DNA from: SVEL01 sp045125245
GTDB taxonomy: Bacteria > Bacillota > Clostridia > Lachnospirales > Lachnospiraceae
Direction of reading: 5' to 3'
DNA: 64,000 nt
Assembly: GCA_045125245.1 (NCBI GenBank)
Contig: JBGVNF010000107.1
Span: 1 to 64,000, forward strand
The position numbers and the translations under genes are program-made. Below, piece after piece: positions 45,454 through 53,353 of this stretch; the first letter of the stretch is position 1, and each line of letters begins with the position of its first letter. The notes below the pieces were generated by a model that saw only the letters and a program-made list of their open reading frames with translations, did no database searches and had not been told where the DNA came from.

Positions 45454-45482
45454 TTGAAGAATAGGCTGTTTTGATATATTAT
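45454..45482 (+). promoter_or_regulatory. Promoter of the TIR-domain gene
   Basis: TTGAAG (45454-45459), 17-base spacer, TATTAT (45477-45482), 84 bases before the start codon. Confidence 0.5.
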
Positions 45483-45565
45483 ACTTATATATGATAAAAG
45501 TTTAATTTGTTAAAATGTTAAATATAATATAAGGATAAAAGTTAAATATATATAGGGAGGATAAA

Positions 45566-46969
45566 ATGTATATTTTTATATCACATTCATCTATAGATGG
45601 GGAAGTTGCTAGTGGATTGTGTCAAGAACTTGAAAAAAAAGGAATAGGCTGCTTTCTAGCGCCTAGAGATATTCGCTCTGGTTATGAATATGCAGAGGAG
45701 ATTGTACATGGCATAGATAAATCAGATGCTATGATTTTGATTTTGTCAAATAATTCAAATACATCACCACACGTTCTTCGCGAGGTGGAGAGGGCTGTGA
45801 GTAAGAATATTCCTATAATCGTTTACAGAATAGAGGATGTTATTCTTACTAAATCTATGGAATATTTTTTGATGACACATCAGTGGGTAAACGGAAAGAC
45901 GGAAGGCTATCAGTATATAGTTGATGCTGTAAGAAATCTTGGTACTACTATAAATATACATATAGCCGAAAGGGAAAATAATAAAAAGAAAAAAACATTT
46001 TATATTGCTATGGCAAGTGTGGCTACGTTGTTTTTGACTGCATTGGCTTTAGTATGGATTTTAATTGCTACAAATGCTGGTGAAGAAGATTTGGGTACAC
46101 CAAGTACTATTACTGATATAGAAGATACAGAAGATACGGATGTAGATAGCGACATAGATAATGAAGAGTTTGAAGAAATAGAACTTGGAGATAAGATAGT
46201 TTTTGGTGAATATAATGGGGTTCCAATTACGTGGAGAGTGCTTAAGATATCACCAGATAAAACAGAAGCGATGCTTGTAACTGATAAGATTATTACTATG
46301 AAAGCATTTGATGCAGCTGATAGTGATGAATATGCTAGACATAATGGCATTTCCTATAGCTCTAATGACGAGGAAGCCAATGCAAATCTTGAATTGCAGG
46401 CGTTTATAAGAGGAAATAGTGATTGGAAAGACTCGGATATAAGAGCATGGCTTAATGGGGAAAAAGAGCTTGTTGATTATGGAGACAGTGCTCCAACTAA
46501 AAAGAAAATGAGTGAGCATAAAAATGGTTACGATATAGAACCAGGGTTTTTATCAAATTTTAGCAAGAAAGAAATTGAAGCCATAAAGTCTGTGCGATTA
46601 GAGACAAAAGCTAATGGACTTAGTGATAAAGATGTCGTGGTTACTGAGGATAAGGTTTACTTATTGACATTGGAAGATTTAGAGTTGTTTGAAAAAGCAG
46701 GTATGAATATGCTTACAAAACCTACAGAGGAATGTTTGGAGCAAGATGAAAGCAAATGGTATCAGGTTGAGCAGGATGGATACGGAGTCGAAATGCATTA
46801 TTGGTGGCTTAGAGAGCCAGTTTTAGACAGCTCATCAAAATGTTATGCTGTAGGTAATGAGTATTGGGAAGAAAAAATTATTGAGAATACAGTGGGATTA
46901 GAAGGATTAGGTATTCGACCAGCGATAACTGTAGATTTAACATCGGATGTAATCTTTACAAAAGAGTAA
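45566..46969 (+). CDS. TIR-domain membrane protein with extracellular DUF6273-like domain
   Basis: 467 residues. Residues 1-125 are a TIR domain: YIFISHSSIDGEVA box 1, FLAPRDIRSG BB-loop, and HVLREVERAV with the position of the NADase glutamate kept. A basic stretch KKKK and one helix (about 146-168) follow. After an acidic linker, residues 205-465 form a domain of the DUF6273 kind, with ITWRVL near its start, DIRAWLNGE in the middle and YWWLREP near the end. TIR is cytoplasmic and the large domain outside, the reverse order of Toll-like receptors. Bacterial TIRs can degrade NAD+ in immunity; this one's function is unproven. It is followed 29 bases later by the DHH gene. Confidence 0.8.
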   Translation: MYIFISHSSIDGEVASGLCQELEKKGIGCFLAPRDIRSGYEYAEEIVHGIDKSDAMILILSNNSNTSPHVLREVERAVSKNIPIIVYRIEDVILTKSMEYFLMTHQWVNGKTEGYQYIVDAVRNLGTTINIHIAERENNKKKKTFYIAMASVATLFLTALALVWILIATNAGEEDLGTPSTITDIEDTEDTDVDSDIDNEEFEEIELGDKIVFGEYNGVPITWRVLKISPDKTEAMLVTDKIITMKAFDAADSDEYARHNGISYSSNDEEANANLELQAFIRGNSDWKDSDIRAWLNGEKELVDYGDSAPTKKKMSEHKNGYDIEPGFLSNFSKKEIEAIKSVRLETKANGLSDKDVVVTEDKVYLLTLEDLELFEKAGMNMLTKPTEECLEQDESKWYQVEQDGYGVEMHYWWLREPVLDSSSKCYAVGNEYWEEKIIENTVGLEGLGIRPAITVDLTSDVIFTKE

Positions 46970-46998
46970 ATGGGAAAAACGAAAGGTGTAGTGTATTT

Positions 46999-48501
46999 AT
47001 GAAATTGAGAACATTGGATAGATATAATGATATTGTGATACAGATGCATGACAATCCTGACGCAGATGCAGTGGGGTCTGGCTTTGCATTGTATAAGTAT
47101 TTTAGATGGAAGGGTAAGGATGTAAGGCTTATCTACGGTGGAAAGTTTAAGATAACTAAGAGAAACATTCTTATGATGATAGATGAATTAGACATTCCAG
47201 TAGAATATGTAAAGGAGCTTGATTATAAGCCAGAGCTTTTACTTACAGTAGACTGTCAGTATGGGGAAGGTAATGTATTTAAGTTTGAAGCTGAAAATAT
47301 CGCCATGATTGACCATCATAATACAGGACGCTCGTCAGATGCTATGTGTGAGATACGAAGCCATATAGTTAGCTGTTCTACTATCTGTTTTGATATGCTT
47401 AAAAATGAAGGCTACAATGTAAATGCTGATGTGAATTTGGCTACAGCTCTTTATTATGGTCTGTTTATGGATAGTAATGAGTTGGCAGAAATCCGCCATC
47501 CACTAGACCATGATATGATAGAAGAATTGAAGATAAATCGACCATTGATAAGCAAGTTTAAACATTCGAACTTTACCTTGCAGGAGCTTGAGACTGCGGG
47601 AATAGCACTTGTTAGATATAGCTATGATGAGAAGAAACGCTTGTCGATTATCAAGGCAAATCCATGTGACCCAAATATTTTAGGTTTGATAGGTGATTTG
47701 GTAGTACAGGTTGATAGTATAGATGTAAATATTATCTTTAATGAGTGTCCAGGTGGATATAAATTATCTATAAGAAGCTGCGTGGCAGAGGTGGCAGCAA
47801 ATGAATTGGCTGAATATTTGACAGAAGGAATTGGAAATGGTGGTGGCCATTTGGATAAATCCGGTGGTTTCATAAATAAAAATAAGTTTGATGAATTATA
47901 TGGAGCGCAGGGAATAGAATCATATTTCTTTAGTCGTGTAGATGATTATTTTGACAGCTACGATATTTTCTATGCAGATGAAGGATTGGATGATTATAGT
48001 AAATTTAAACCGCACATTAAGCTTCCTTATACATACGGATATGTAAAGACAGCTGAGATGTTTGAGCCGGGAACAGAGTGTAGAGTAAGAACATACGAGG
48101 GTGACGTATATGTTACCGCAAAGGAAGATATATATCTTATGATAGGCTATTTTGGCGAGGTATATCCTATAGAGAGAGAAACTTTTGAGAGGAATTATAC
48201 AGCAAGTAATAAGCCATATGAATGGGAATTCGAGTATGAGCCACTTGTTATGAATATGTCTGATAATAAAATGCATGGAATACTTTCATTTGCAAAGAAA
48301 TGTGTGTCTGATGCAGGTGGAGTAGTTATGGCAAAGCAGCTTAGAAAACCAGCGAAGGTATTTACTAAGTGGGATTATGAAAAGTATATGTACGGTGTGG
48401 CAGGAGATTATATATGCTATCCGGCAGATGATGAAAATGATATTTATCTTGTAAAGAAAGAAGTGTTTGAAAACACTTATGTAAGAGGAGATGAAGCATA
48501 G
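46999..48501 (+). CDS. DHH-family phosphoesterase
   Basis: 500 residues. Motifs of DHH/DHHA1 phosphoesterases are present: HDNPDADAVGSG (metal site 1), DCQYGEGN and IDHHNTGRS (DHH motif), then DHHA1 with GNGGGHLDKSGG near residue 280. These enzymes cleave nanoRNA, pAp or cyclic dinucleotides; which one applies here is unclear. The C-terminal 170 residues contain two copies of a small module that ends each time in a basic-acidic strand (YPIERETFERNY and YLVKKEVFENTY), an addition not seen in NrnA or GdpP. It starts a cluster with the metallophosphoesterase four bases downstream. Confidence 0.85.
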   Translation: MKLRTLDRYNDIVIQMHDNPDADAVGSGFALYKYFRWKGKDVRLIYGGKFKITKRNILMMIDELDIPVEYVKELDYKPELLLTVDCQYGEGNVFKFEAENIAMIDHHNTGRSSDAMCEIRSHIVSCSTICFDMLKNEGYNVNADVNLATALYYGLFMDSNELAEIRHPLDHDMIEELKINRPLISKFKHSNFTLQELETAGIALVRYSYDEKKRLSIIKANPCDPNILGLIGDLVVQVDSIDVNIIFNECPGGYKLSIRSCVAEVAANELAEYLTEGIGNGGGHLDKSGGFINKNKFDELYGAQGIESYFFSRVDDYFDSYDIFYADEGLDDYSKFKPHIKLPYTYGYVKTAEMFEPGTECRVRTYEGDVYVTAKEDIYLMIGYFGEVYPIERETFERNYTASNKPYEWEFEYEPLVMNMSDNKMHGILSFAKKCVSDAGGVVMAKQLRKPAKVFTKWDYEKYMYGVAGDYICYPADDENDIYLVKKEVFENTYVRGDEA

Positions 48502-48504
48502 AAG

Positions 48505-49164
48505 ATGCGATATTATATTGCAGACTGTCATTTCTTTCACAGGAGTATGAACACAGCTATGGATAAACGTGGCTTTGCGTCCGTGGAAGAGATGAATGAA
48601 TTTATGATAAAAAAATGGAATAATAAGGTGCGCCCACAGGATGAAATAGTTATTCTAGGGGATTTCTCTATGGGCAAGGGAGTGGAGACAAATGAGCTTC
48701 TTGACAGATTAAATGGAATAAAGTTTTTAATTGAAGGAAATCACGATAAATATCTGGATGATAGAAAGTTTGACAGAAGCAAGTTTAGATGGGTAAAGCC
48801 TTACCATGAGTTTAAGGAGAATAAGTGCAAGATAGTGATTAGTCATTATCCAATTATGTGCTACAATGGCCAGTACCGAGTGGACGATAAAGGAAACCCA
48901 AGAGCTTATATGCTATATGGTCATGTTCACGATAGTCATGATGAACGCCTGATACACCAATTCCAAAACCAGATTCGAAACACAGTGGTGCCTACAAAGG
49001 ATGGAGAAGATGTGAGAAGTATTGAGTGTCATATGATAAATTGCTTTTGTATGTATTCTGATTATGAGCCACTTACCCTAGATGAATGGATAGAGAATGA
49101 TAGGATTAGGCGAGAGAAAATAGGTATAGGATATGAAAATTTCATTAAAAGAAAAAATGATTGA
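48505..49164 (+). CDS. Metallophosphoesterase
   Basis: 219 residues, calcineurin-like phosphoesterase fold. Metal ligands and motifs appear in order: DCHFFH, GDFSMG, GNHDKY, SHYP and GHVHDSH. The substrate is unknown. It starts four bases after the DHH gene and overlaps the next gene by 32 bases, so the three appear co-translated. Coupling of two phosphoesterases suggests a nucleotide or RNA-fragment clean-up role, but that is only inferred from position. Confidence 0.88.
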   Translation: MRYYIADCHFFHRSMNTAMDKRGFASVEEMNEFMIKKWNNKVRPQDEIVILGDFSMGKGVETNELLDRLNGIKFLIEGNHDKYLDDRKFDRSKFRWVKPYHEFKENKCKIVISHYPIMCYNGQYRVDDKGNPRAYMLYGHVHDSHDERLIHQFQNQIRNTVVPTKDGEDVRSIECHMINCFCMYSDYEPLTLDEWIENDRIRREKIGIGYENFIKRKND

Positions 49165-50284
49165 AATAATAAAAAAGGATACAGTGCTTGTTATAGCGGC
49201 TATACTAGCCGTTATTTCTATGTTTTTTAATCCACCTTCAAAGGAATATATAGAATTTATTGACTTTCGTGTGTTAGGAATTTTGCTATCACTTATGATT
49301 GTTATGGCAGGCCTTAGTATAAATGGTATATTTGAAAAACTAGGCAAAAGTTTAATAAGCAAATGTAGTAGTACAAGGGCGTTGGCGTTTGTGCTTATAT
49401 TTTTATGCTTTTTTTCATCGATGCTTTTGACAAATGATGTGGCACTTATCACATTTGTGCCACTAGCACTTTTGACATTGAAAATGAGTGGTAATGAAAA
49501 GTTAATAGTGATAGTAGTTGTAATGCAGACAATTGCAGCAAATCTTGGAAGTATGCTAACACCTATGGGAAATCCACAGAATTTATATTTATATGGAATC
49601 AGTGGAATGACTATAGGAAAGTTTTTATTACTTATGCTTCCATATACTGTAGTTTCTGCAGTGCTTTTATGTATAGTTATTTTTACATTAAAAAAAGATA
49701 ACTTAACTCTTGGTATAGATGATGAAAATAAGAAAAACTATAATAAGACAACTGGTAATGGGGCTAAAAATGTACGTGTAGCGATATATTTTATTATGTT
49801 TGTATTGTGTATATTAGTGGTTGTGCGCCTGTTGCCATGGCATATAATTGCTGCATTAATATTTGTAGTTACATTATTTATGGAGAAGGAAGCTGTAAAG
49901 GGAGCTGATTATGGGCTACTATTAACGTTTGTTGCATTCTTTATATTTATAGGAAATATGGGAGAAATTCCAGCCATTAAAAATATGCTCTCATCTCTTG
50001 TTGGAGACAGGGAGGTAGCTGTTTCTATTATATCTAGTCAGGCGGTTAGCAATGTGCCAACAGCATTGTTATTATCCGGATTTACATCAAACTATGAGGG
50101 ACTTATCATAGGAACAAATCTTGGTGGTTTGGGAACACTTATAGCATCCATGGCAAGCCTTATTTCCTATAAGCAGGTGGCTAATGGGCACCCAGATGTA
50201 AAAGGAAAATATTTTGTGAGCTTTACATTGTGGAATGTGGTGTTTTTAGCAGTGCTTATATGTGCTTATGTTCTAGTGATGTAA
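49133..50284 (+). CDS. Ion transporter superfamily permease (ArsB/SLC13-like)
   Basis: 383 residues with about ten helices. It belongs to the ArsB/NhaD/DASS group: the re-entrant motif TPMGNPQNLYLYG near residue 142 and the second repeat SQAVSNVPTALLLSG near 303 match the paired hairpins of this family. It is short for the family (usually 400-450). The substrate could be an organic anion, arsenite or a cation; I cannot decide. Its start overlaps the metallophosphoesterase gene by 32 bases. No arsenic regulator is nearby. Confidence 0.82.
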   Translation: MKISLKEKMIEIIKKDTVLVIAAILAVISMFFNPPSKEYIEFIDFRVLGILLSLMIVMAGLSINGIFEKLGKSLISKCSSTRALAFVLIFLCFFSSMLLTNDVALITFVPLALLTLKMSGNEKLIVIVVVMQTIAANLGSMLTPMGNPQNLYLYGISGMTIGKFLLLMLPYTVVSAVLLCIVIFTLKKDNLTLGIDDENKKNYNKTTGNGAKNVRVAIYFIMFVLCILVVVRLLPWHIIAALIFVVTLFMEKEAVKGADYGLLLTFVAFFIFIGNMGEIPAIKNMLSSLVGDREVAVSIISSQAVSNVPTALLLSGFTSNYEGLIIGTNLGGLGTLIASMASLISYKQVANGHPDVKGKYFVSFTLWNVVFLAVLICAYVLVM

Positions 50285-50407
50285 TGTAGTTTAAAAAAGA
50301 AATATGTGTAATAAGTAATAATATTTAATAAAAAATTTATTTAATAAACCTTTTATTTTAACGATGCGGAAAAGTTTATTTATGTTAATGATTTGGAGGT
50401 GGCGACT

Positions 50408-51049
50408 ATGAGAAAAAAAGAACGAGCATTGATGATAATAGAATTATTAAAAAAAGAATATCCAAACACTGGTTGTTCCCTAGAATATGATGAAGCGTGG
50501 AAGCTTCTTGTAAGTGTTCGTTTGGCTGCACAGTGCACGGATGCTAGAGTTAATGTAGTAGTGAAAGACTTGTATGAAAAATATCCTACAGTTGAAGCAT
50601 TGGCAAAAGCACCAGTAGATGCCATTGAAGAAATAGTGCGACCATGTGGACTTGGAAAAAGTAAGGCCAAAGATATAAGTGGTTGCATGAAGATATTGTA
50701 CGAAAAGTATGAAGGTAAAGTACCAGCAGATTTTGATAAATTAATGGAGCTTCCAGGTGTGGGAAGAAAAAGTGCCAACCTTATAATGGGAGATGTCTTT
50801 GGAAAGCCAGCTATAGTTACAGATACTCATTGTATTCGTTTAGTTAATAGATTTGGGTTGGTAAATAATGTCAAGGAGCCTAAGAAGGTTGAGATGGAAT
50901 TATGGAAATTAATTCCACCAGAAGAAGGAAATGATTTTTGTCATAGGCTTGTAGACCATGGACGTGAAATATGTACAGCTAGGACAAAGCCGTATTGTGA
51001 TAGATGCTGCTTGAAGGAAGTGTGCAAGAGTGCAGGGAAGTTCGATTAA
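50408..51049 (+). CDS. nth: Endonuclease III (DNA glycosylase/AP lyase)
   Basis: 213 residues, normal length. It removes oxidised pyrimidines and nicks at abasic sites. The helix-hairpin-helix LPGVGRKSAN includes the catalytic lysine, and TDTHC gives the catalytic aspartate. Four C-terminal cysteines bind [4Fe-4S]; spacing is C-x7-C-x2-C-x5-C, with one residue more in the first gap than E. coli Nth (x6). The ATG at 50408 follows TTGGAGG at seven bases; the TTG at 50393 is rejected. Monocistronic. Confidence 0.94.
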   Translation: MRKKERALMIIELLKKEYPNTGCSLEYDEAWKLLVSVRLAAQCTDARVNVVVKDLYEKYPTVEALAKAPVDAIEEIVRPCGLGKSKAKDISGCMKILYEKYEGKVPADFDKLMELPGVGRKSANLIMGDVFGKPAIVTDTHCIRLVNRFGLVNNVKEPKKVEMELWKLIPPEEGNDFCHRLVDHGREICTARTKPYCDRCCLKEVCKSAGKFD

Positions 51050-51514
51050 AATTTATGAGAGTAAGAAGAATTTAACATTTTTTTGATTATAAAATGTGTT
51101 ATTTGCTGAAAAAATAGAAAGCAACTGTTGGTTTATAAAAATGCCTACGGTTGTTTTCTTGTATGTATCGAAAATATTAGGTAATATTTTGTTTTTTATA
51201 GATACATTAAGAAGTAAATAGTTATTGCTAATCTATATTAATAGTGCTACTATTTTCTTAAGCAGAAAGTATTTTAATTATTCTAGAGAGTAGGTTATGA
51301 GTCGCTTATTTTCATTTGTGTTCTGCTAAATCCAACATTCATTTAAAACTAATGCTAATTTAAGAGGTCTTTGTAGTATTAATTTAGTACCATTATTCTT
51401 TTTATTGGGGATTAAGTTTGGAAATGAGTCAGCCAAATTTATCTAGGTCAATATTTAGAATTAAGATATTGAGAAAAGAATGAAAAAAGTTTATAATGAG
51501 AAGGAGATGATTGC
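51050..51514. other. 465-bp intergenic region with two hairpins
   Basis: Only two structures stand out. One is the imperfect hairpin at 51116-51160. The other is an AT-rich hairpin at 51163-51207 (outer arms ATGTATC and GATACAT, inner AAAATATTA and TAATATTTT followed by GTTTTTT). The remaining 300 bases before the nuclease gene show no reading frame or repeat that I can recognise. Confidence 0.5.
51116..51160 (+). terminator. Probable terminator of nth
   Basis: AGAAAGCAAC pairs with GTTGTTTTCT (one G-U), extended by TGTTGG/CCTACG with one mismatch. The T-rich 3' arm TTTTCTT could serve as the tail. Confidence 0.5.
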
Positions 51515-52327
51515 ATGACTAGTGATATGCTAGACATAAGAATGCAGGAGAATCTGCAGATTATATCAAAGCTTCGTTTATTAGATGACGATTTAATGAA
51601 TTTAGTGTTTGACAAAAATATAGAAGCAACTGAATTATTATTAAATATAATTCTTAAAAGGACAGATTTAAAAGTATTAGAGGTTGTTGCACAGAGAGAA
51701 TACAAGAATGCTATGGCTGGTGGAAGGTCGATTACCATTGATGTTTATGCAAAAGACAGTGAGGGTAAAGCTTATGATGTAGAAGTTCAGCGAGCAGACC
51801 GTGGAGCGGATTTTCATCGTGCAAGATTTCATAGCAGTATGATTGATACAAGAATGCTTAAAGAAAAGCAGCAATTTAAGGATATATATGATTCGTATGT
51901 TATTTTTATTACAGAGAATGATGTTATAGGTGAAGGGCTATCCTTGTATCATATTGACAGAATAATTGAGGAAACAGGTGAAAAATTTGAAGATGGTTCG
52001 CATATAATATATGTGAATGGAAGCTATAAAAATGACAGTGACCCGATTGGTAAGTTGATGCATGATTTTAGGTGTACAAATCCAGAGGATATGTTTTATT
52101 CATTGTTAGCAAAACAGGTTAAATATTTTAAGGAAACGGAAGGAGGCAGAAAGGATATGTGCAAAGCAGTTGAGGAATTAGCGGAAAAGAGAGCGAACGA
52201 AAGAGTCTTAGAAGAAAAAATGGATTTAATAAAAAAGCTTCTTGCTAATGGAAAACTTTCAGTAGAAGAAATTGCAGAATGTATGGGTTTTCCTATTGAT
52301 ATGGTAGAGGAATTGGCTAAGTCATAA
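51515..52327 (+). CDS. Rpn-family PD-(D/E)XK nuclease/putative transposase
   Basis: 270 residues. The N-terminal two-thirds is a PD-(D/E)XK fold of the Rpn/PDDEXK_2 type: Asp in SITIDVYAKD, then DVEVQRAD as the ExQ-like active-site strand. The C-terminus has a helical segment and a predicted helix-turn-helix-like motif (GKLSVEEIAECMGFPIDMV). Relatives are multi-copy in Clostridia and are described as recombination-promoting nucleases. No terminal repeats are visible here, so it is not a standard insertion sequence. It is preceded by a long gene-free stretch and AAGGAG, and followed by a terminator. Confidence 0.85.
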   Translation: MTSDMLDIRMQENLQIISKLRLLDDDLMNLVFDKNIEATELLLNIILKRTDLKVLEVVAQREYKNAMAGGRSITIDVYAKDSEGKAYDVEVQRADRGADFHRARFHSSMIDTRMLKEKQQFKDIYDSYVIFITENDVIGEGLSLYHIDRIIEETGEKFEDGSHIIYVNGSYKNDSDPIGKLMHDFRCTNPEDMFYSLLAKQVKYFKETEGGRKDMCKAVEELAEKRANERVLEEKMDLIKKLLANGKLSVEEIAECMGFPIDMVEELAKS

Positions 52328-52364
52328 TAAAATGATTTTAAATCTAAAAGTCAAAAAATGTAAA

Positions 52365-52407
52365 AGTGCGTATAAGATAAAGTTAAAGAATCTTATACGC
52401 ACTATAT
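52365..52407 (+). terminator. Terminator after the Rpn nuclease gene
   Basis: A 13-bp perfect stem (AGTGCGTATAAGA with TCTTATACGCACT), 13-base loop, weak ATATTTA tail. Confidence 0.7.
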
Positions 52408-52453
52408 TTATGCAGTTTATAATTTAATGAAAATAATATGTCATATAAAATAA

Positions 52454-52996
52454 TTATTTTACAAGCAAATTTGCTTTTCTTAAACCTATAACAATTGGCT
52501 TATAGATAAGAAGAATTATTCCTGCGTTTATGCTATGCTTAGCTAAATTAAATGGTAAAAATGTTGGGATTAACATTTTTGCAACTGCGGCGCGAGGAAT
52601 CTTCATATAGATAGGTGTTAAGAAATAATTCCATGCAATCATAGCAGCAGTACCTGCTAATACACCACAGATAAGACCTATTATCGCACCTGATATGTCA
52701 TGTTTTTTCTTGTAAATGTATGATGCAACAGTTACGAAACTACATGTTGAGATTACATTCATAGCAAAACCTATGTAACCAGTATCACTAATGGTTATCA
52801 TTTCAATAAAAGAAACAATTAGGGAAACAATGAATGACGTAAGTGGTCCAAACATAAAACCACCTATTGCGATAATGATATCCTTCGCTTCGTACTTAAG
52901 GAACAAAACAACTGGAATTCGAATTGCCACGACTGTGGCGAATGCTAATGCACATAGCATTCCGGTTAGCGCGACTTTTTTTGCTTTACTGTTCAT
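52454..52996 (-). CDS. ribU: Riboflavin ECF transporter S component RibU
   Basis: 180 residues with five or six helices. The N-terminal MLCALAFA segment contacts the ECF T subunit. FLKYEAKDIIIAIGGFMFGP is the RibU-type riboflavin-pocket region, and NYFLTPIYM is also family-typical. The FMN riboswitch directly upstream on the same strand makes the substrate assignment strong. No ECF A/T genes are in the window. The SD sequence AGGAGG at 53004-53009 overlaps the riboswitch P1 stem. Confidence 0.93.
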   Translation of the reverse strand: MNSKAKKVALTGMLCALAFATVVAIRIPVVLFLKYEAKDIIIAIGGFMFGPLTSFIVSLIVSFIEMITISDTGYIGFAMNVISTCSFVTVASYIYKKKHDISGAIIGLICGVLAGTAAMIAWNYFLTPIYMKIPRAAVAKMLIPTFLPFNLAKHSINAGIILLIYKPIVIGLRKANLLVK

Positions 52997-53005
52997 AATT
53001 AGAAC

Positions 53006-53114
53006 CTCCTTCTTTCATCCAGACTATACTGTCGGTTTTGGAATTACACCAAATCATGCGTATTTTACGCTCGCGGACTTTACCGCCGATCGGGAATCAC
53101 ACCCTGCCCTGAAG
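53006..53114 (-). promoter_or_regulatory. FMN riboswitch (RFN element) controlling ribU
   Basis: Read on the minus strand it contains the conserved RFN blocks in order: CTTCAGGGCAGGGTG, ATTCCCGATCGGCGGTAAAG, CCGCGAGC, CCGACAGTATAGTC and TGGATGAAAGAAGG. P1 pairs CCTTC (53110-53114) with GAAGG (53006-53010), which overlaps the ribU ribosome binding site. There is no intrinsic terminator before the start, so control is probably at translation initiation. Confidence 0.95.
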
Positions 53115-53353
53115 GCAATCAATATTTAATTGACCACTTTATTATATAACTATGATAAAGTAAGTCAAGTGATTTTAATGTATAATATTAAGCACAATGT
53201 AAAAATATGCATAAATTTATCGATATAGCTGGTAATTTAAAGCAGCTAGATAAAAATGCTTGACTAAAAAAATACTAATGTTAAACTATAATAGACTAAA
53301 ATTACAAGGCGTTTTAAGGATATTTATACAATATACATTACTGAGGATAGAAC

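Noticed and set aside
51515..52327. Complete insertion sequence around the Rpn nuclease
   Set aside because: No terminal inverted repeats or target duplications were found on either side.
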